This document shows, piece after piece, positions 1 through 14,628 of a stretch of 64,000 bases of DNA. The DNA comes from Chamaecyparis obtusa. Its lineage: Eukaryota; Streptophyta; Pinopsida; Cupressales; Cupressaceae. The translations under genes were made by a program, and so were the position numbers. Each line of letters opens with the position of its first letter. The stretch's first letter is position 1. Under the pieces are notes generated by a model. The model worked only from the letters and a program-made list of their open reading frames with translations, searched no databases and was not told the DNA's origin. The DNA is taken from NCBI GenBank assembly GCA_027943335.1, contig BSBK01001572.1, forward strand, positions 3,274,501-3,338,500, given 5' to 3'.

Positions 1-564
1 AGTTTGTTTGGTGTTCAACCATATAACCAATGCATTGAGAAGCATTTTCTATTCATCATTGATTTTATTAGGATCTCAATAAGGGGTAATGCCAATCTCC
101 TTTTAAAGATTTTCATTTTTGTTAGCAAGGGTGTTGTTAAATATATTAAACTACAATGTGGGTGATTCTTTAATAACTATATAGACTACTAAAGTGGAGT
201 TCATTGAAGTGATAAATGGATGTATGTTTTAATGCAGAGTTATCTTAGATTTTACATGATAATTTTTTGATGAGAATTTAAAACTTCACCAAAATAAAAA
301 CAAATTTCTACATTATTTTATGTACAATCAAGTAATTTTTTTTTCCTTCAAGCTACAATTAAACTAGTATAGACATAGATTAAGAGATTAGTCCCCAGAT
401 ATGTCATGTATTTAAAAGAGTTAATTCAATTTACTGACACATAATTTTATTTGATTTGCTTGATACATATAATGATATATTATTTTATTTTATTTTCTAC
501 ATAGATGGACACATAAATTTTGGTTTATATTTACACTATTAATTTATTTTACTTACTATCTATT

Positions 565-661
565 TGAACAGCCATTTTTAATACTCGTGTATGCTATCTC
601 TGTGCAAAGAAAATTATAAAAATATAATACATGAACAACCATTTTTAATACTCATGTATGC
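565..661. repeat. 30-bp direct repeat, two copies 67 bp apart
   Basis: Positions 565-594 and 632-661 are nearly identical: TGAACA, then CCATTTTTAATACTC, then TGTATGC, with two differences (G/A each time). Both differences are transitions. No protein reading is associated. It may be an internal repeat of the element ending at 1633. Confidence 0.6.
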
Positions 662-1244
662 ATATGATTTGTGGAGTCTATTATGGATATCCTATTTTAG
701 AAAGAAGTGTGTGAACAAAATGACCAGGTAAGATTTGTGTGGTTAATTATCTTAAATATTTTGTCAAAGTAATGAAAAACCACTTCTTGCATTGTTGGTT
801 TGATGCATCTAAAACTAGAAATTAATAGAATGTGTCATGCATGACTTGATCACATAATAGCAAAATATTTTTGGCTCTGATAAGCCATATTAAACATTTT
901 ACAACCCAAATGTATGTAATTGTGAAAAATTGTTTCCTTATTGGCCTAAATAAGTACATGATGTCCTAGTCTCTCACGGGTTGTACATGGAGAAGAAAAA
1001 CAGTGACCAAATTTACTCATGTATGCCCATATCAAAACTCATAGGCCCCAAGCAGTGAGAAAACAAGTAATAAATGGATGCCATTTTAATCTACAACAAA
1101 TACACAAAAAAAGACATGGCATAAAACTAGTAAAATACAATGCTATTTGAATCTACAAAAAATACACATAAACATCAAAGAATGTAGAGAAGATGAGGAG
1201 CGAAACATGAATGCCTACCTAAAAACTTGAATGCCCAGTTCATG

Positions 1245-1435
1245 CATGAAAAAGTCCAGTTCCCTCTTCACATACGATGTCGGCCTCTTCCCACATGCAA
1301 AAGACAAGTGCTCTCTTCTCGCACACAAATGACCACAACCCTACTATTCCCGCATGGTGCCTCTTCACACGCGTACACCAAAGTCCAATGCTATCTTTGC
1401 ACCAAACAAAACTCCAGTGCCCTCTTCGTGGTTGT
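1245..1435. repeat. Degenerate short repeats around a CCCTCTTC core
   Basis: The core (C/G)CCTCTTC or CTCTCTTC recurs near 1258, 1282, 1311, 1357 and 1419, often preceded by CCAGTG or AGTGC. Spacing is irregular, about 25-60 bp. Repeats of a short motif near an element end are typical of transposase-binding subterminal regions of CACTA elements. That role is an inference from position. Confidence 0.4.
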
Positions 1436-1633
1436 AGCTCTTTGAACACAAAAATTACAAATGACACTTTCTTTTTCTTTTTTTTTGCTTATAATCACGT
1501 GGGTGTCAATATTACAACGTCACCATCGCTATTACAACACCATCCGGGGCACTTGCAAAAAAATGTAAAAAAAAAATATAAATGGTAGTGTCATCGCAAT
1601 TGGCATCGAAATTCGACCCTAAATGTTGTAGTG

Positions 1634-4600
1634 TGAGAAGACAGGCTCCTTTTTTCAAGATTCAAGTTTTTTTTTACTTCATCTCGATGAGATCTTTGAT
1701 TTGAGACCACTTTCACCAAATTTGGAAATGGTCAAATTTTTAGCTACGAATACTGTACTGACTTCCTTGCTTCGACCAAACTTTGACCATTCATATCTTG
1801 AGAAGAGAGGCTCCATTTTTCAAGATTCAAAGTGTTTTTTTATTCATCTCGACAAGATCTTCGATTTGGGACCACTTTCACCAGATTTGGAAACGGTCAA
1901 ATGTTTAGCTACGAACATTTTCCTGACTTCCTTACTTTAACCAAACTTTGACTTTCTGTATCTTGAGAAGAGAGGCTCTATTTTTCAAGATTCAAGGTGT
2001 TTTTTGGTTCATCTCGATGAGATCTTTGATTTGAGACAACTTTCACCAGATTTGGAAATAGTCAAATTTTTAGCTACGAACACTGTAGTGACTTCCTTAC
2101 ATTGACCAAACTTTGACCATCCGTATCTTGAGAAGAGAGGCTCCATTTTTCAACATTCAAGGTGTTTTTTGGTTCATCTCGATGAGATCTTTGATTTGAG
2201 ACCACTTTCACTAGATTTGACAACAGTCAAATTTTTAACTACAAACATTGTACTAACTTCCTTTCTTTGACCAAACTTTGATAGTCTGTATCTTGTGAAG
2301 AGAGGATATATTTTTCAAGATTCAAGGTGTTTCTTGGTTCATCTCAATGAGATCTTTGATTTGAGACAACTTTCACCAAATTTGGAAAAGGTCAAATTTT
2401 AAGCTACGAACACTGTACTGACTTCCTTGCTTTGACCAAACTTTGATCGTCCGTATCTTGAGAAGAGCGGCTCCATTTTTTAAGATTGAAGGTGTTTTTT
2501 GGTTCATCTCAACAAGATCTTCAATTTGAGAATAGTTTCACCAGATTTGGAAAAGGTCAAATTTTTAGCTACGAACACTATACTGACTTCTTTGCTTTGA
2601 ACAAACTTTGATCGTCCGTATCTTGAGTAGAGAGGCTCCATTTTTCAAAATTCAAGGTGCTTTTTGGTTCATCTCCACGAGATCTTTGATTTGAGACCAC
2701 TTTAACTAGATTTGAAAATGGTTAAATTTTTAGCTATGACACTATACTAACTTCCTTGCTTTGACCAAACTTTGACCATCCTTATCTTGAGAAGAGAGAC
2801 TCCATTTTTCAAGATTCAAGGTGTTTTTTGGATCATCTCGACAAGATCTTTGATTTGAGACCACTTTCACTAGATTTGGAATGGGTTAAATTTTTAGCTA
2901 CAAACACTGTACTTGATCCTTGATTTGACCAAACTTTGACCATCTGTATCTTGAGAAGATAGGCTCTGATTTTCAAGATTCAAGGTATTTTTTGGTTCAT
3001 CTCAACAAGATCTCTGATTTCAGACCACTTTCACCATAATAGGAAATGGTCAAATTTTTAGCTACGAACATTATACTGACTTCCTTGCTTTGACCAAACT
3101 TTGACCGTCCATATGTTGAGAAGATAGGCTCCATTTTTTAAGATTCAAGGTCTTTTCTGGTTCATCTTGAGGAGATCTTCAATTTGAGACCACTTTCACC
3201 AAATTTGGAAACAATCAATTTTTTAGCTACGAACATTGTACTGACTTGCTTTCTTTGACAAAACTTTGACCATCCATATCTTGAGAAGAGAGGCTTCATT
3301 TTTCAAGATTCAAAATATTTTTTGGTTCATCTTGATGAGATCTTTGATTTGAGACCACTTTCACCAAATTTGGAAATGGTCACATTTTTAGCTACAAACA
3401 CTATACTGACTTCCTCGCTTTGACCAAAATTTGATTATACGTATCTTGAGAAGAGAGGCTTCATTTTTCAAGATTTAAGGTGTTTTTTGGTTCATCTTGA
3501 TGAGATCTTCATTTTGAGACCACTTTCACTAGATTTGGAAATGGTCAAATTTTTAGCTACACTGTACTGACTTCCTTGCTTTGACCAAACTTTAACCATC
3601 CGTATCTTGAAAAGAGAGGCTCCATTTTTCAAGATTCAATGTGTTTTTTGGTTCATCTTGATGAGATCTTCGATTTGAGACCACTTTCACCAGAATTGGA
3701 AATGGTCAAATTTTTAGCTAGGAAAATTGTACTGACTTCCTTGCTTTGATTAAACTTTGACCATCTATATCTTGAGAAGAGAGGCTCTATTTTTCAAGAT
3801 TCAAGGTATTTTTTGGTTCATCTCGATGAGATCTTCGATTTGACAATATTTTCACCAAATTTGAAAACGGTCAAATTTTTAGCTACAAACACTGTACTGA
3901 CTTCCTTGCTTTGACCAAACTTTGACCATCCATATCTTGAGAAGAGGCTCAATTTTTCAAGATTCAAGGTGTTTTTTAGTTCATCTCGACAAGATCTTCG
4001 ATAGGAGACCACTTTCACCAAATTTGGAAATAGTCAAATTTTTAGCTACAAACACTATATTGACTTCCTTGCTTTGACCAAACTTTGAACGTCCTTATCT
4101 TGAGAAGAGAGGCTCCATTTTTTAAGATTCAAGGTGTTTTTGGTTCATCTTGACAAAATCTTTGATTTGAGACCACTTTCTTCAAATTTGGAAATGGTCA
4201 AATTTTTAGTTACGAACATTGTACTGACTCCATCTCTTTGACCAAACTTTAACCATTCGTATCTTGAGAAAAGAGAGTAAAAGATTCAAGGTGTTTTTAT
4301 GTTTATCTCAATGATATCTTTTATATTAGAGCACATTCACCATATTTGGAAATGCTCAAATTTTTAGCTACAAACACTATACTGACTTCCTTGCTTTGAC
4401 CAAACATTGACTGTCGGTATCTTGACAAGAGAGGCTCCATTTTTCAAGATTCAAGGTGTTTTTTAGTTCATCTTGATGAGATCTTTTTTTTGAGACCACT
4501 TTCACCAGATTTGGAAATGGTCAAATTTTTAGCTATGAACATTCTACTGACTTCTTTTCTTTGACTAAACTTTGACTGTCTATATCGTGAGAAGAGAGGC

Positions 4601-7600
4601 TCTATTTTTCAAAATTCAAGGTGTTTTTTGGTGTATCTATACAAAATCATTGATTTGAGAGCACATTCACTTGATTTGGAAATGGTCAAATTTTTAGCTA
4701 TGAATACTGTACTTCATCCTTGCTTTGACCAAACTTTGGTTCATCTTGACAAGATCTTTGATTTGACACCAATTTCACCTAATTTGGAAATGGTCAAATT
4801 TTTAGGTATGAACACTATACTGACTTCCTTGGTTTGACCAATCTTTAGCGGTCTGTATCTTGAGAAGAGAGGCTCCATTTTTCAAGATTCAATGTGTTTT
4901 TTGGTTCTTCTCGATGAGATCTTTGATTTGACACCACTTTCACCAGATTCGCAAATTGTCAAATTTTTAGCTACGTGCACTGTACTGACTTCCTTGCTTT
5001 GATCAAACTTTGACTGTCTATATCTTCAAATGAGGCTCTATTTTTCAAGATTCAAAGTGTTTATTGTTCATCTCGACGTGATCTTCGATTTGAGACCACC
5101 TTCGCCAGATTAGGAAATGGTCAAACTTATAGCTATGAACACTGTACTGACTTCCTTGCTTTGACCAAACTTTGACCCTCCATATATTGAGAAGAGAGGC
5201 TCCATTTTTCAAGATTCAAGGTGTTTTTTGGTTCATCTCGATGACATAGTTGATTTGAGACCACTTTCACCAGATTTGGAAATGGTCAATTTTTTAGCTA
5301 CGAATATTATACTGACTTCCTTACTTTGACCAAACTTTGACCATCTGTATTTTGAGAAGAGAGGCTCAATTTTTTAAGATTTAAGGTGTTTTTTGGTTCA
5401 TTTCGAGGATATCTTTGATTTGAGACCACTTTCACTAGATTTGGAAACAGTTAAATTTTTAGCTACAAACATTGTACTAACTTCCTTGCTTTGATAAAAC
5501 TTTGACCATTTGTATCTTGAGAAGAGAGGCTCCATTTTTCAAGATTCAAGGTGTTTTTTGGTTCATCTTGACGAGATCTTCAATTTGAGACCACCTTCAC
5601 TTGATTTGGAAATGGTCACATTTTTAGCTATGAACACTGTACTGACTTCCTCGCTTTGACCATTCTTTGACTGTCTGTATGTTGAGAAGAGAGGCTTCAT
5701 TTTTCAAGGTTCAAGGTGTTTTTTGGTTCATCTCGACGAGATCTTCAATTTGAGACCACTTTCACTACATTTCGAAATGGTCAAATTTTTAGCTACGAAC
5801 AATGTATTAACTTCCTTGTTTTGAACAAACTTTAACTATTTGTATCTTGAGAAGAGAGGTTCTATTTTTCAAGATTCAATATGTTTTTGGTTCATCTTAA
5901 TGAGATCTTCGATTTGAGACCACTTTCACCAGAATTGGAACATTGTATTGACTTCCTCACTTTGACAAAACTTTGACCATCTGTATCTTGAGAAGAGAGG
6001 CTCTATTTTTCAAGATTCAAGGTGATTTTTAGTTCATCTCCATGAGATCTTTGATATGAGACCACTTTCACTGAATTCAAAATAGTCAAATTTTTAGCTA
6101 CAAACACTATACTGACTTCCTTGCTTTGACCAAACTTTCACCGTCTGTATCTTGAAAAGAGATGCTCCATTTTTTAAGATTCAAGGTGTTTTTTGATTTA
6201 TCTCGACGAGATCTTTGATTTGAGACCACTTTCAACAGATTTGAAAATAGTCAAATTTTTAGCTACAAACATTGTACTGACTTCCTTTCTTTGACCAAAC
6301 TTTGACCGTTTGTAGCTTGTGAAGAGAGACTCCATTTTTCAAAATTCAAAGTGTTTTTTGGTTCATCTCAATGAAATCATCGATTTGAGACCACTTTCAC
6401 CTAATTTGGAAACTGTCAAATTTTTAGCTACAAACACTATACTTCATCCTTTCTTTGACTAAACTTTGACCATCCATATCTTGAGAAGAGAGCCTTCATT
6501 TTTAAGGATTGAAGGTGTTTTTTGGTTCATCTTAACAAGATCTTTGATTTGAGACCAATTTCACCTAATTTGGAAATAGTCAAATTTTTAGCTATGAACA
6601 CTGTACTGACTTCTTTGGTTTGACCAACCTTTCACCATCCATATCTTTCGAAGAGAGCCTCCATTTTTCAATATTCAAGGTGTTTTTTGGTTCTTCTCGA
6701 CGAGATCTTTGATTTGAGACCACTTTCACCAGATTTGGAAATTATCAAATTTTTAGTTATGGACACTGTACAGACTTCCTTGCTTCGACCAAACTTTGAC
6801 CCTCTGTATATTGAGAAGAGAGGCTCCATTTTTCAAGATTCAAGGTGTTTTTTGGTTCATCTCGACGATATCATCGATTTGAGATCACTTTCACCAGATT
6901 TGAAAATTGTTAAATTTTTAGCTACGAATATTGTACTGACTTCCTTGCTTTGATCAAACTTTGACCATCCATATTTTGAGAAGAGAGGCTCTATTTTTTA
7001 AGATTCAGGGTATTTTTTGGTTCATCTCGATGAGATATTCAATTTGAGACCACTTTCACCAAATTTAGAAGCATCCAATTTTTTAGCTACAAACATTGTA
7101 CTTAATTCGAGACCACTTTCACTAGATTTGGAGACATTTAAATTTTTAGCTACGAACACTATACTGACTTCCTTGTTTTGACCAAACTTTGACCGTCTGT
7201 ATCTTGAGAAGAGAGACTCCATTTTTCAAGATTCAACATGTTTTTTGGTTCATCTTGACGAGATCATCAATTTGAGACCACTTTCACCAGATTTGGAAAT
7301 GGTCAAATTTTTACCTAGGCACACTGTACTTACTTCCTTGGTTTGACTAGACTTTGACCCTCCATATCTTGAAAAGAGAGGCTCTAATTTTCAAGATTCA
7401 ATATGTTTTTTGGTTCATCTAGATGACTTCTTCGATTTGAGACCACTTTCACTAGATTTGTAAACTGTCAAATTTTTAGCTACGAACACTGTACTTCATT
7501 CTTTCTTTGACCAAACTTTGACCATCCATATTTTGAGAAGAGAGGCTCCATTTTTCAAGATTCAAGTTATTTTTTGGTTCATCTCGACAACATCTTCGAT

Positions 7601-10600
7601 TTGAGACCACATTCACCAAATTTTGAAATGGTCAAATTTTTAGCTACAAACACTGTATTGTCTTTCTTACTTTGACCAAACTTTGACTGTTTGTATCTTG
7701 AGAACAGAGGCTCCATTTTTCAAAATTCAAGGTGTCTTTTTGTTTAGCTCGACAAGATCTTTGATTTGAGACCACTTTCACCACATTCGAAAATGGTCAA
7801 ATTTTTAGCTACACACACTATACTCACTTCCTCGCTTTTACCAAACATTGACCGTTTGTCTGTTGAGAAGAGATGCTCTATTTTTCAAGATTCAAGGTGT
7901 TTTTGGGTTCATCTCGACGAGATCTTTGATTTGAGACCACTTTCACCAGATTTTGAAATAGTAAAAATTTTAGCTATGAACACTATACTGACTTCCTCAC
8001 TTTGACCAAACTTTGACCCTTTGTATATGTAGAAGATAGGCTCCATTTTTTAAGATTCAATATGTTTCTTGGTTCATCTCGATGAGATCTTTGATTTGAG
8101 ACCAATTTTACTAGATTTGAAAATGGTTAAATTTTTAGATACAAACACTGTACTTCATTCTTGCTTTGACCAAACTTTGACAGTCTGTATCTTGAGAAGA
8201 GACACTCCATTTTTCAGGATTCAAGGTGTTCTTTGGTTCATGTCGACAAGATTTTCAATTTGAGACCACTTTCACTATATTTGGAAATAGTCAAAGTTTT
8301 AGCTACGAACACTGTATTGACTTCCTTTCTTTGACCAAACTTTAACCATCCTTATATTGAGAAAAGAGGCTCCATTTTTCAAGATTTAAGGTGTCTTTTG
8401 GTTCATCTTGATGAGATCTTCAATATGAGACCACTTTCACTAGATTTGGAAATAGTAAAATTTTTAGGTGCAAACATTGTTTTGTCTTCTTTGCTTTGAT
8501 GAAACTTTGACGGTCCTTATCTTGAGAAAAGAGGCTCTATTTTTCAAGATTCAAGGTGTTTTTTTGGTTCATCTTGACGAGATCTTTGATTTGAGACCAA
8601 TTTCACCAGATTTTGAAATAGTCAAATTTTTAGTTACGAACACTGTAATAACATCCTTTCTCGAGGTATTTTTTGGTTCATCTCGATGAGATCTTTAATT
8701 TGAGACTACTTTTACCATATTTGGAAATGGTCAAATTTTTAGCTACGAGCACTATATTGACTTCCTTGCCTTGATAAAACTTTGACCGTCCATATCTTTA
8801 GAAAAGAGGCTCCATTTTAAAAGATTCAAGGTGTTTTTTGGTTCATCTTGATGAGATCTTCAATTTGAGATGACTTTCACTAGATTTGGAAACTGTCAAA
8901 TGTTTAGCTATGAACAATGTACTAACTTCCTTACTTTGACCAAATTTTTATCTGCGAACACTGTAGTGACTTCCTTGCTTTAACCAAGCTTTGACCGTTT
9001 GTATGTTGAGAAGAGAGGCTTCATTTTTCAAGATTTAAGGTGTGTTTTGTTCATCTCGACAAGATCTTCAATTTGAGGCCACTTTCACCAAATCTTAAAA
9101 TAGTCAAATTTTTAGCTACGAACACTTTAAAGACTTCCTTGCTTCGACCAAACTTTGACTATTTGTATCTTAAGAAGATAAGAACCATTTTTCAAGATTC
9201 AATGTATTTTTTGGTTCATCTTGATGAGATCTTCAATTTGAGACCACTTTCACCAGATTTGGAAATGGTCAAATTTTTAGCGACAAACACTGTACTAACT
9301 TCATTGCTTTGACCAAACTTTGATCTTCCATATCTTTAGAAGAGAGGCCCTATTTTTCAAGATTCAAGATGTTTTTGGGTTCACCTTGATGAGATCTTTG
9401 ATTTGAGATCACTTTCATTAGATTTGGAAATGGAAAAATGATTAGCTACAGACATTGTAGTGAGTTCCTTGCTTTGACCAAACTTTGACCATCTGTATCT
9501 TGAGAAGAAAGGCTCCATTTTTCAAGATTAAAGGTATTTTTTGGTTCATCACGATGAGATCTTCAATTTGAGATGACTTTCACCAGATTTGGAAATGACC
9601 AAATTTTTAGCTATGAACACTATACTAACTTCCTTTCTTTGACCAAATATTGACGGTCCTTATCTTGAGAAGAGGCGCTCTTTTTTTCAAGATTCAATGT
9701 GTCTTTTGGTTCATCTCGACCAAACCTTCGATTTGAGACCAGTTTCACCAGAGTCAGAAATAGTCAAATTTTTAGATGCGAACATTTTACTGACTTCCTT
9801 GCTATCACCAAACTTTGACTGTCCCTATCTTGAGAAGAGAGGCTCAATTTTTTTAAGATTTAAGGTGTTTTTTGCTTCATCTTGATGAGATCTTTGATTT
9901 CTAGACCACTTTCACTAGATTTAGAAATGGTCAAATTTTTAGCTATGAACACTGTACTGACTTCCTTTCTTCGATAAAACTTTGACTATTCGTATTTTCA
10001 AAAGAGAGGCTCCATTTTTCAAGATTCAAGGTGTTTTTTGGTTGATCTCGATGAGATCTTCAATTTGAGACCACTTTCACCATATTTAGAAATGGTCAAA
10101 TTTTTAACTACGAACACTATACTGCCTTCCTTGCTTTGACCAAACTTTGACTGTCCATATCTTGAGAAGAGAGGCTCAATTTTTCAAGATTCAAGGTGTG
10201 TTTTGGTTCATCTCGATGAGATCTTTCATTTGAGACCACTTTCACTATATTTGGAAATAGTCAAATATTTAGCTATGAACACTGTATTGACCTCCTTCCT
10301 TTGACCAAATTTTGACCATCCATATCAGGAGAAGACATACTCCATTTTTTAAGATTCAAGGTGTTTTTTGGCTCATCTCGACGAGATCTTCAATTTGAGA
10401 CCACTTTCACCATATTTGGAAATGGCCAAATTTTTAGCTACAAACACAGTACTAACTCCCCATGATTTGACTAAAGTTTGATTGTTTGTATCTTGAGAAG
10501 AGAGGCTCCATTTTTTAAGATTCAAGGTGTTTTTTGGTTCATTTCGATGAGATCTTTGATTTGAGACCACTTTCACTAGATTTGGAAATGACCAAAATTT

Positions 10601-13600
10601 TAGCTACGAACACTGTATTGACATCCTTACTTTGACCAAACTTTGACCATATGTATCTTGTGAAGAGAGGCTCCATTTTTCAATATTCAAAGTGTTTTTT
10701 GGTTCATCTCCATGAGATCTTCGATTTGAGACCACTTTCACCAGATTTGGAAATGGTCAAATTTTTACTACAAACACTGTACGAACTTCATTTCTTTGAC
10801 AAAACTTTAACTGTCCGTATCTTGAGAAGAGAGGCTCCATTTTTCAAGATTCAAGGTGTTTTTTGGTTGATCTCGATGACATCTTCAATTTGAGACCACT
10901 TTCACCAAATTTAGAAATGGTTAAATTTTTAACTATGAACACTATACAGACTTCCTTTCTTTGACCAAACTTTGACCATCTATATGTTGAGAAGAAAGGC
11001 TCTATTTTTCAAGATTCAAGGTATTTTTTGGGTCATCTCGATGAGATTTTTTATTTGAGACCACTTTCACCAAATTTGGAAATGGTCAAATTTTTAGCTA
11101 CGAACACTGTACTGACTTCCATGCTTTAACCATCTATATCTTAAGAAGAGAGGCTCCAATTTTCAAGATTCAAGGTGTTTTTTGGTTCATCTCGCCAACA
11201 TCTTCGATTTGTGACCACTTTCAAGAGATTTGGAAGTGGTCAAATTTTTATCTACAAATATTGTACTGACTTCCCTTCTTTGACCAAAGTTTGACCGTCT
11301 ATATCTTGAGAAGAGAGGCTCCATTTTTTAAGATTCAAGGTGTTTTTTGGTTCATCTCGACGAGATCTTCGATTTGAGACAACTTTCACCAAATTTTAAA
11401 ATCATCAAATTTTTAGCTACAAACATTGTACAAACAACTTTGCTTTGACAAAATTTTGACGATCCATATATTGAGAAGAGAGGCTCCATTTTTCAAGATT
11501 CAAGGTGTTTTTTGTTTCATCTCGATGAGATCTTCGATTTGAGACCAGTTTCACCATATTTGGAAATGGTTAGATTTTAAGATACACAAACTCTACTAAC
11601 TTCCTTGCTTTGACCAAACTTTGACCATCCATATCTTGAGAAGAGAGAATTCATTTTTCAAGATTCAAAGTATTTTTTGGTTCATTTCGACAAGATCTTC
11701 AATTTGAGACAACTTTAACCAGATTTGGAAATGGTCAAATTTTTAGCTCTGAACATTGTACTGAGTTCTTTTCTTTGACCAAACTTTGACCATCCGTATC
11801 TTGAGAAAAGAGCCTCCATTTTTTAAGATTCAAGGTGATTTTTGGTTCATCTCGACAAGATCCTCGATTTGAGACCACTTTCAACATATTTGGAAATGGT
11901 CAAATTTTTAGCTACGAATAGTGTATTGATTTCCTTGCTTTGACCAAAATATGACTATCTGTATCTTGAGAAGAGAGGCTCTATTTTTCATGATTCAAGG
12001 AGCTTTTTGGTTCATCTCGATAATATATTTGATCTGACATCACTTTCACCAGATTTTGAAATGGTGAAATTTTTAGCTACGAACACTGTACTAACTTCCC
12101 TTTGACAAAACTTTGACCGTCCGTATCTTGAGAAGAGAGGCTCTATTTTTCAAAATTCAAGGTGTTTTTTGGTTCATCTCGATGAAATCTTTGATTTGAG
12201 ACCACTTTCAACAGATTTGGAAATAGTCAAATTTTTATCTATGAACACTGAATTGACTTCCTTGCTTTGACCAAACTTTGACTGTCGGTATCTTGAGAAG
12301 AGAGGCTCTATTTTTCAAGATTTAAGGTGTTTTTTGGTTCATCTCAACGAGATCTTCAATTTGAGACCACTTTCACCAATTTTAGAAATGGTGAAATTTT
12401 TAGCCATGTACATTGTACTTACTTTCTTGCTTTGATCAAACTTTGATGATCTGTATCTTGAGAAGAGAGGCTCTATTTTTCAAGATTTAGTGTGTTTTTT
12501 GGTTCCTCTCAACGAGATCTTCGATTTGAGACCACTTTCGCTAGATTTGGAAACTGTCAAATTTTTAGCTATGAACACTGTACTGACTTCCTTTCTTTGA
12601 CCAAATTTTGACCATCCATATCTTGAGAAGAGAGGCTCTATTTTTCAAGATTCAAGGTGTTTTTTGGTTCATCTTGACAAGATCTTCGATTTGAGACCAC
12701 TTTCACCAAATTTGGAAACGGTCTATTTTTTAGATACATACACTATACAGACTTCCTTACTTTTATCAAACTTTGACCATCCATATCTTAAGAAGAGAGG
12801 CTCTATTTTTCAAGATTCAAGATATTTTTTGGTTCATCTCAATGAGATCTTCAATTTCAGACCACATTCACTAGATTTGGAAATGGTCAAAATTTTATCT
12901 ATGAGCACTATACTGACTTGCTTGCTTTGATAAAACTTTGACCATCTGTATCTTGAGAAGAGAGGCACCATTTTTCAAGATTCAAGATGTTTTTTGGTTC
13001 ATCTCGATGAGATCTTCGATTTGAGACCACTTTCACCAGATTTGGAAATGGTTAAATATTTAGTTAAGAACACTGTACTGATTACCCTTCTTGGACCAAA
13101 CTTTGACCATCTTTTTCTTGAAAGGAGAGGCTCCATTTTTCAAGATTCAAGGTGTTTTTTGGTTCATCTCGATGAGATCTTTGATTTGAGACAACTTTCA
13201 CCAGATTTGGAAATGACAAAATTTTTAGCTATGCTAACTTCTTTTCCTTGACCAAACTTTAACCGTTTGTATCTTGAGAAGAGAGGCTTCATTTTTGAAG
13301 ATTCAACTTGTTTTCTGGTTCATCTCAACGAGATCTTTGATTTGAGACCAGTTTCACCAAATTTGGAATTGGTCAAATATTTAGCTATGAACAGTGTATC
13401 AACATCCCTTCTTTGACCAAACTTTGACTGTCTGTATCTTGAGAATAGAGGTTCCACTTTTCAAGATTCAAAGTGTTTTTTAGTTCATCTCGATGAGATC
13501 TTTAAATTTAGACCACTTTGATCAGATTTGGAAATGTTTAAATTTTTAGCTATGAACATTATACTAACTTCCTTACTTTGACCAAACTTTGACCATCCGT

Positions 13601-14344
13601 ATCTTGAGAAGAGAGGCTCCTTTTTAAATATTCAAGGTATTTTTTTGTTCATCTTGACAAGATCTTCTATTTGAGACCACTTTTACTAGATTTGAAAATG
13701 GTCAAATTTTTAACTATGAATACTGTAATGACTTCCTTTCTTTGACCAACCTTTGACTGTCTGTATCATGAGAAGATAGGCTCCATTTTTCAAGATTCAA
13801 GGTGTTTTTTGGTTCATCTCAATGAGATCTTAGATTTGAGACCATGTTCACCAAATTTGAAAATGGGCAAATTTTTAGCTATGAACACTATATTGACTTC
13901 CTTGCTTTGACCAAACTTTGACAATCCGTATCTTGAGAAGACAGGATCTCTTTTTCATGATTCAATTTCTTTTTTAGTTCATCTCGATGAGATCTTCAAT
14001 TTGATTCCACTTTCACCAGTTTTGGAAATAGTTAAGTTTTTATCTACGAACATTGTACTGACTTCCTTGTTTTGACCAAACTTTGACCATTTGTATCTTA
14101 CAAAAGAGAGGCTCCATTTTTCAAGATTCAAGGTGTGTTTTGGTTCATCTCGATAATATCTTCAATTTGAGACCACTTTCACCAACTTTGGAAAGGGTCA
14201 AATTTTTATCTATGAACACTGTACTGACTTCCATTTTTTGACCAAACTTTTATGGTCTGTATTTTGAGAAGAGAGGCTCCATTTTTCCAAATTCAAGGTG
14301 TTTTTTGGTTTACCTTGATGAAATATTTGATTTGAGACCACTTT
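1634..14344 (+). repeat. 165-bp satellite array, segment 1 (about 77 monomers)
   Basis: A head-to-tail tandem repeat, one orientation throughout. Landmarks recur every 164-166 bp: ATCTCGATGAGATC, GAGACCACTTTCACC, GGTCAAATTTTTAGCTACG, CTTTGACCAAACTTTGACC, ATCTTGAGAAGAGAGGCTCC. Monomers differ from each other by roughly 10-20 percent by eye, so this is an old or slowly homogenised array. Several monomers are truncated, for example near 4735, 5935, 7095, 8655 and 8940. The period equals about one nucleosome repeat, as in many centromeric or pericentromeric plant satellites; location here is inference. ORFs in the array are by-products of a period divisible by three. Confidence 0.97.
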
Positions 14345-14594
14345 TGTTGTGAAAACTGGATCGTCCTATAGAGATAGTATATACTCGTTTGATATTGTAG
14401 AATATAATTGCCTTCGTTATTGATTGATTCTACAATAACAATAGGGTATATGTATATATTGAATAGTCATGTAATGAATAGACATGACCATATATACTTA
14501 TGGTCATGTCACTTCATTACATAACTATTAGTTAACATATCTTAACCAATAGTTTATTCATACTTTGTATAATATATATACATATACATATACA

Positions 14595-14628
<34 letters not shown>

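Larger units (their letters stand above)
1..1633. mobile_element. Probable 3' portion of a CACTA-like DNA transposon (5' end outside window)
   Basis: The satellite begins abruptly at 1634. The sequence before it ends in TTGTAGTG, whose reverse complement starts CACTACAA, a typical CACTA-superfamily terminus. The next three bases are TGA, which fit the satellite consensus and could be the 3-bp target duplication; the other copy would lie left of the window. Short repeats crowd the last 400 bp, as in CACTA subterminal regions. No transposase or other protein is recognisable; the few ORFs around 1227-1588 overlap the repeats on both strands and look non-coding. The rest of 1-1200 is AT-rich and shows only a short direct repeat. 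What else it could be: any unrelated DNA that happens to abut the satellite. Confidence 0.45.
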
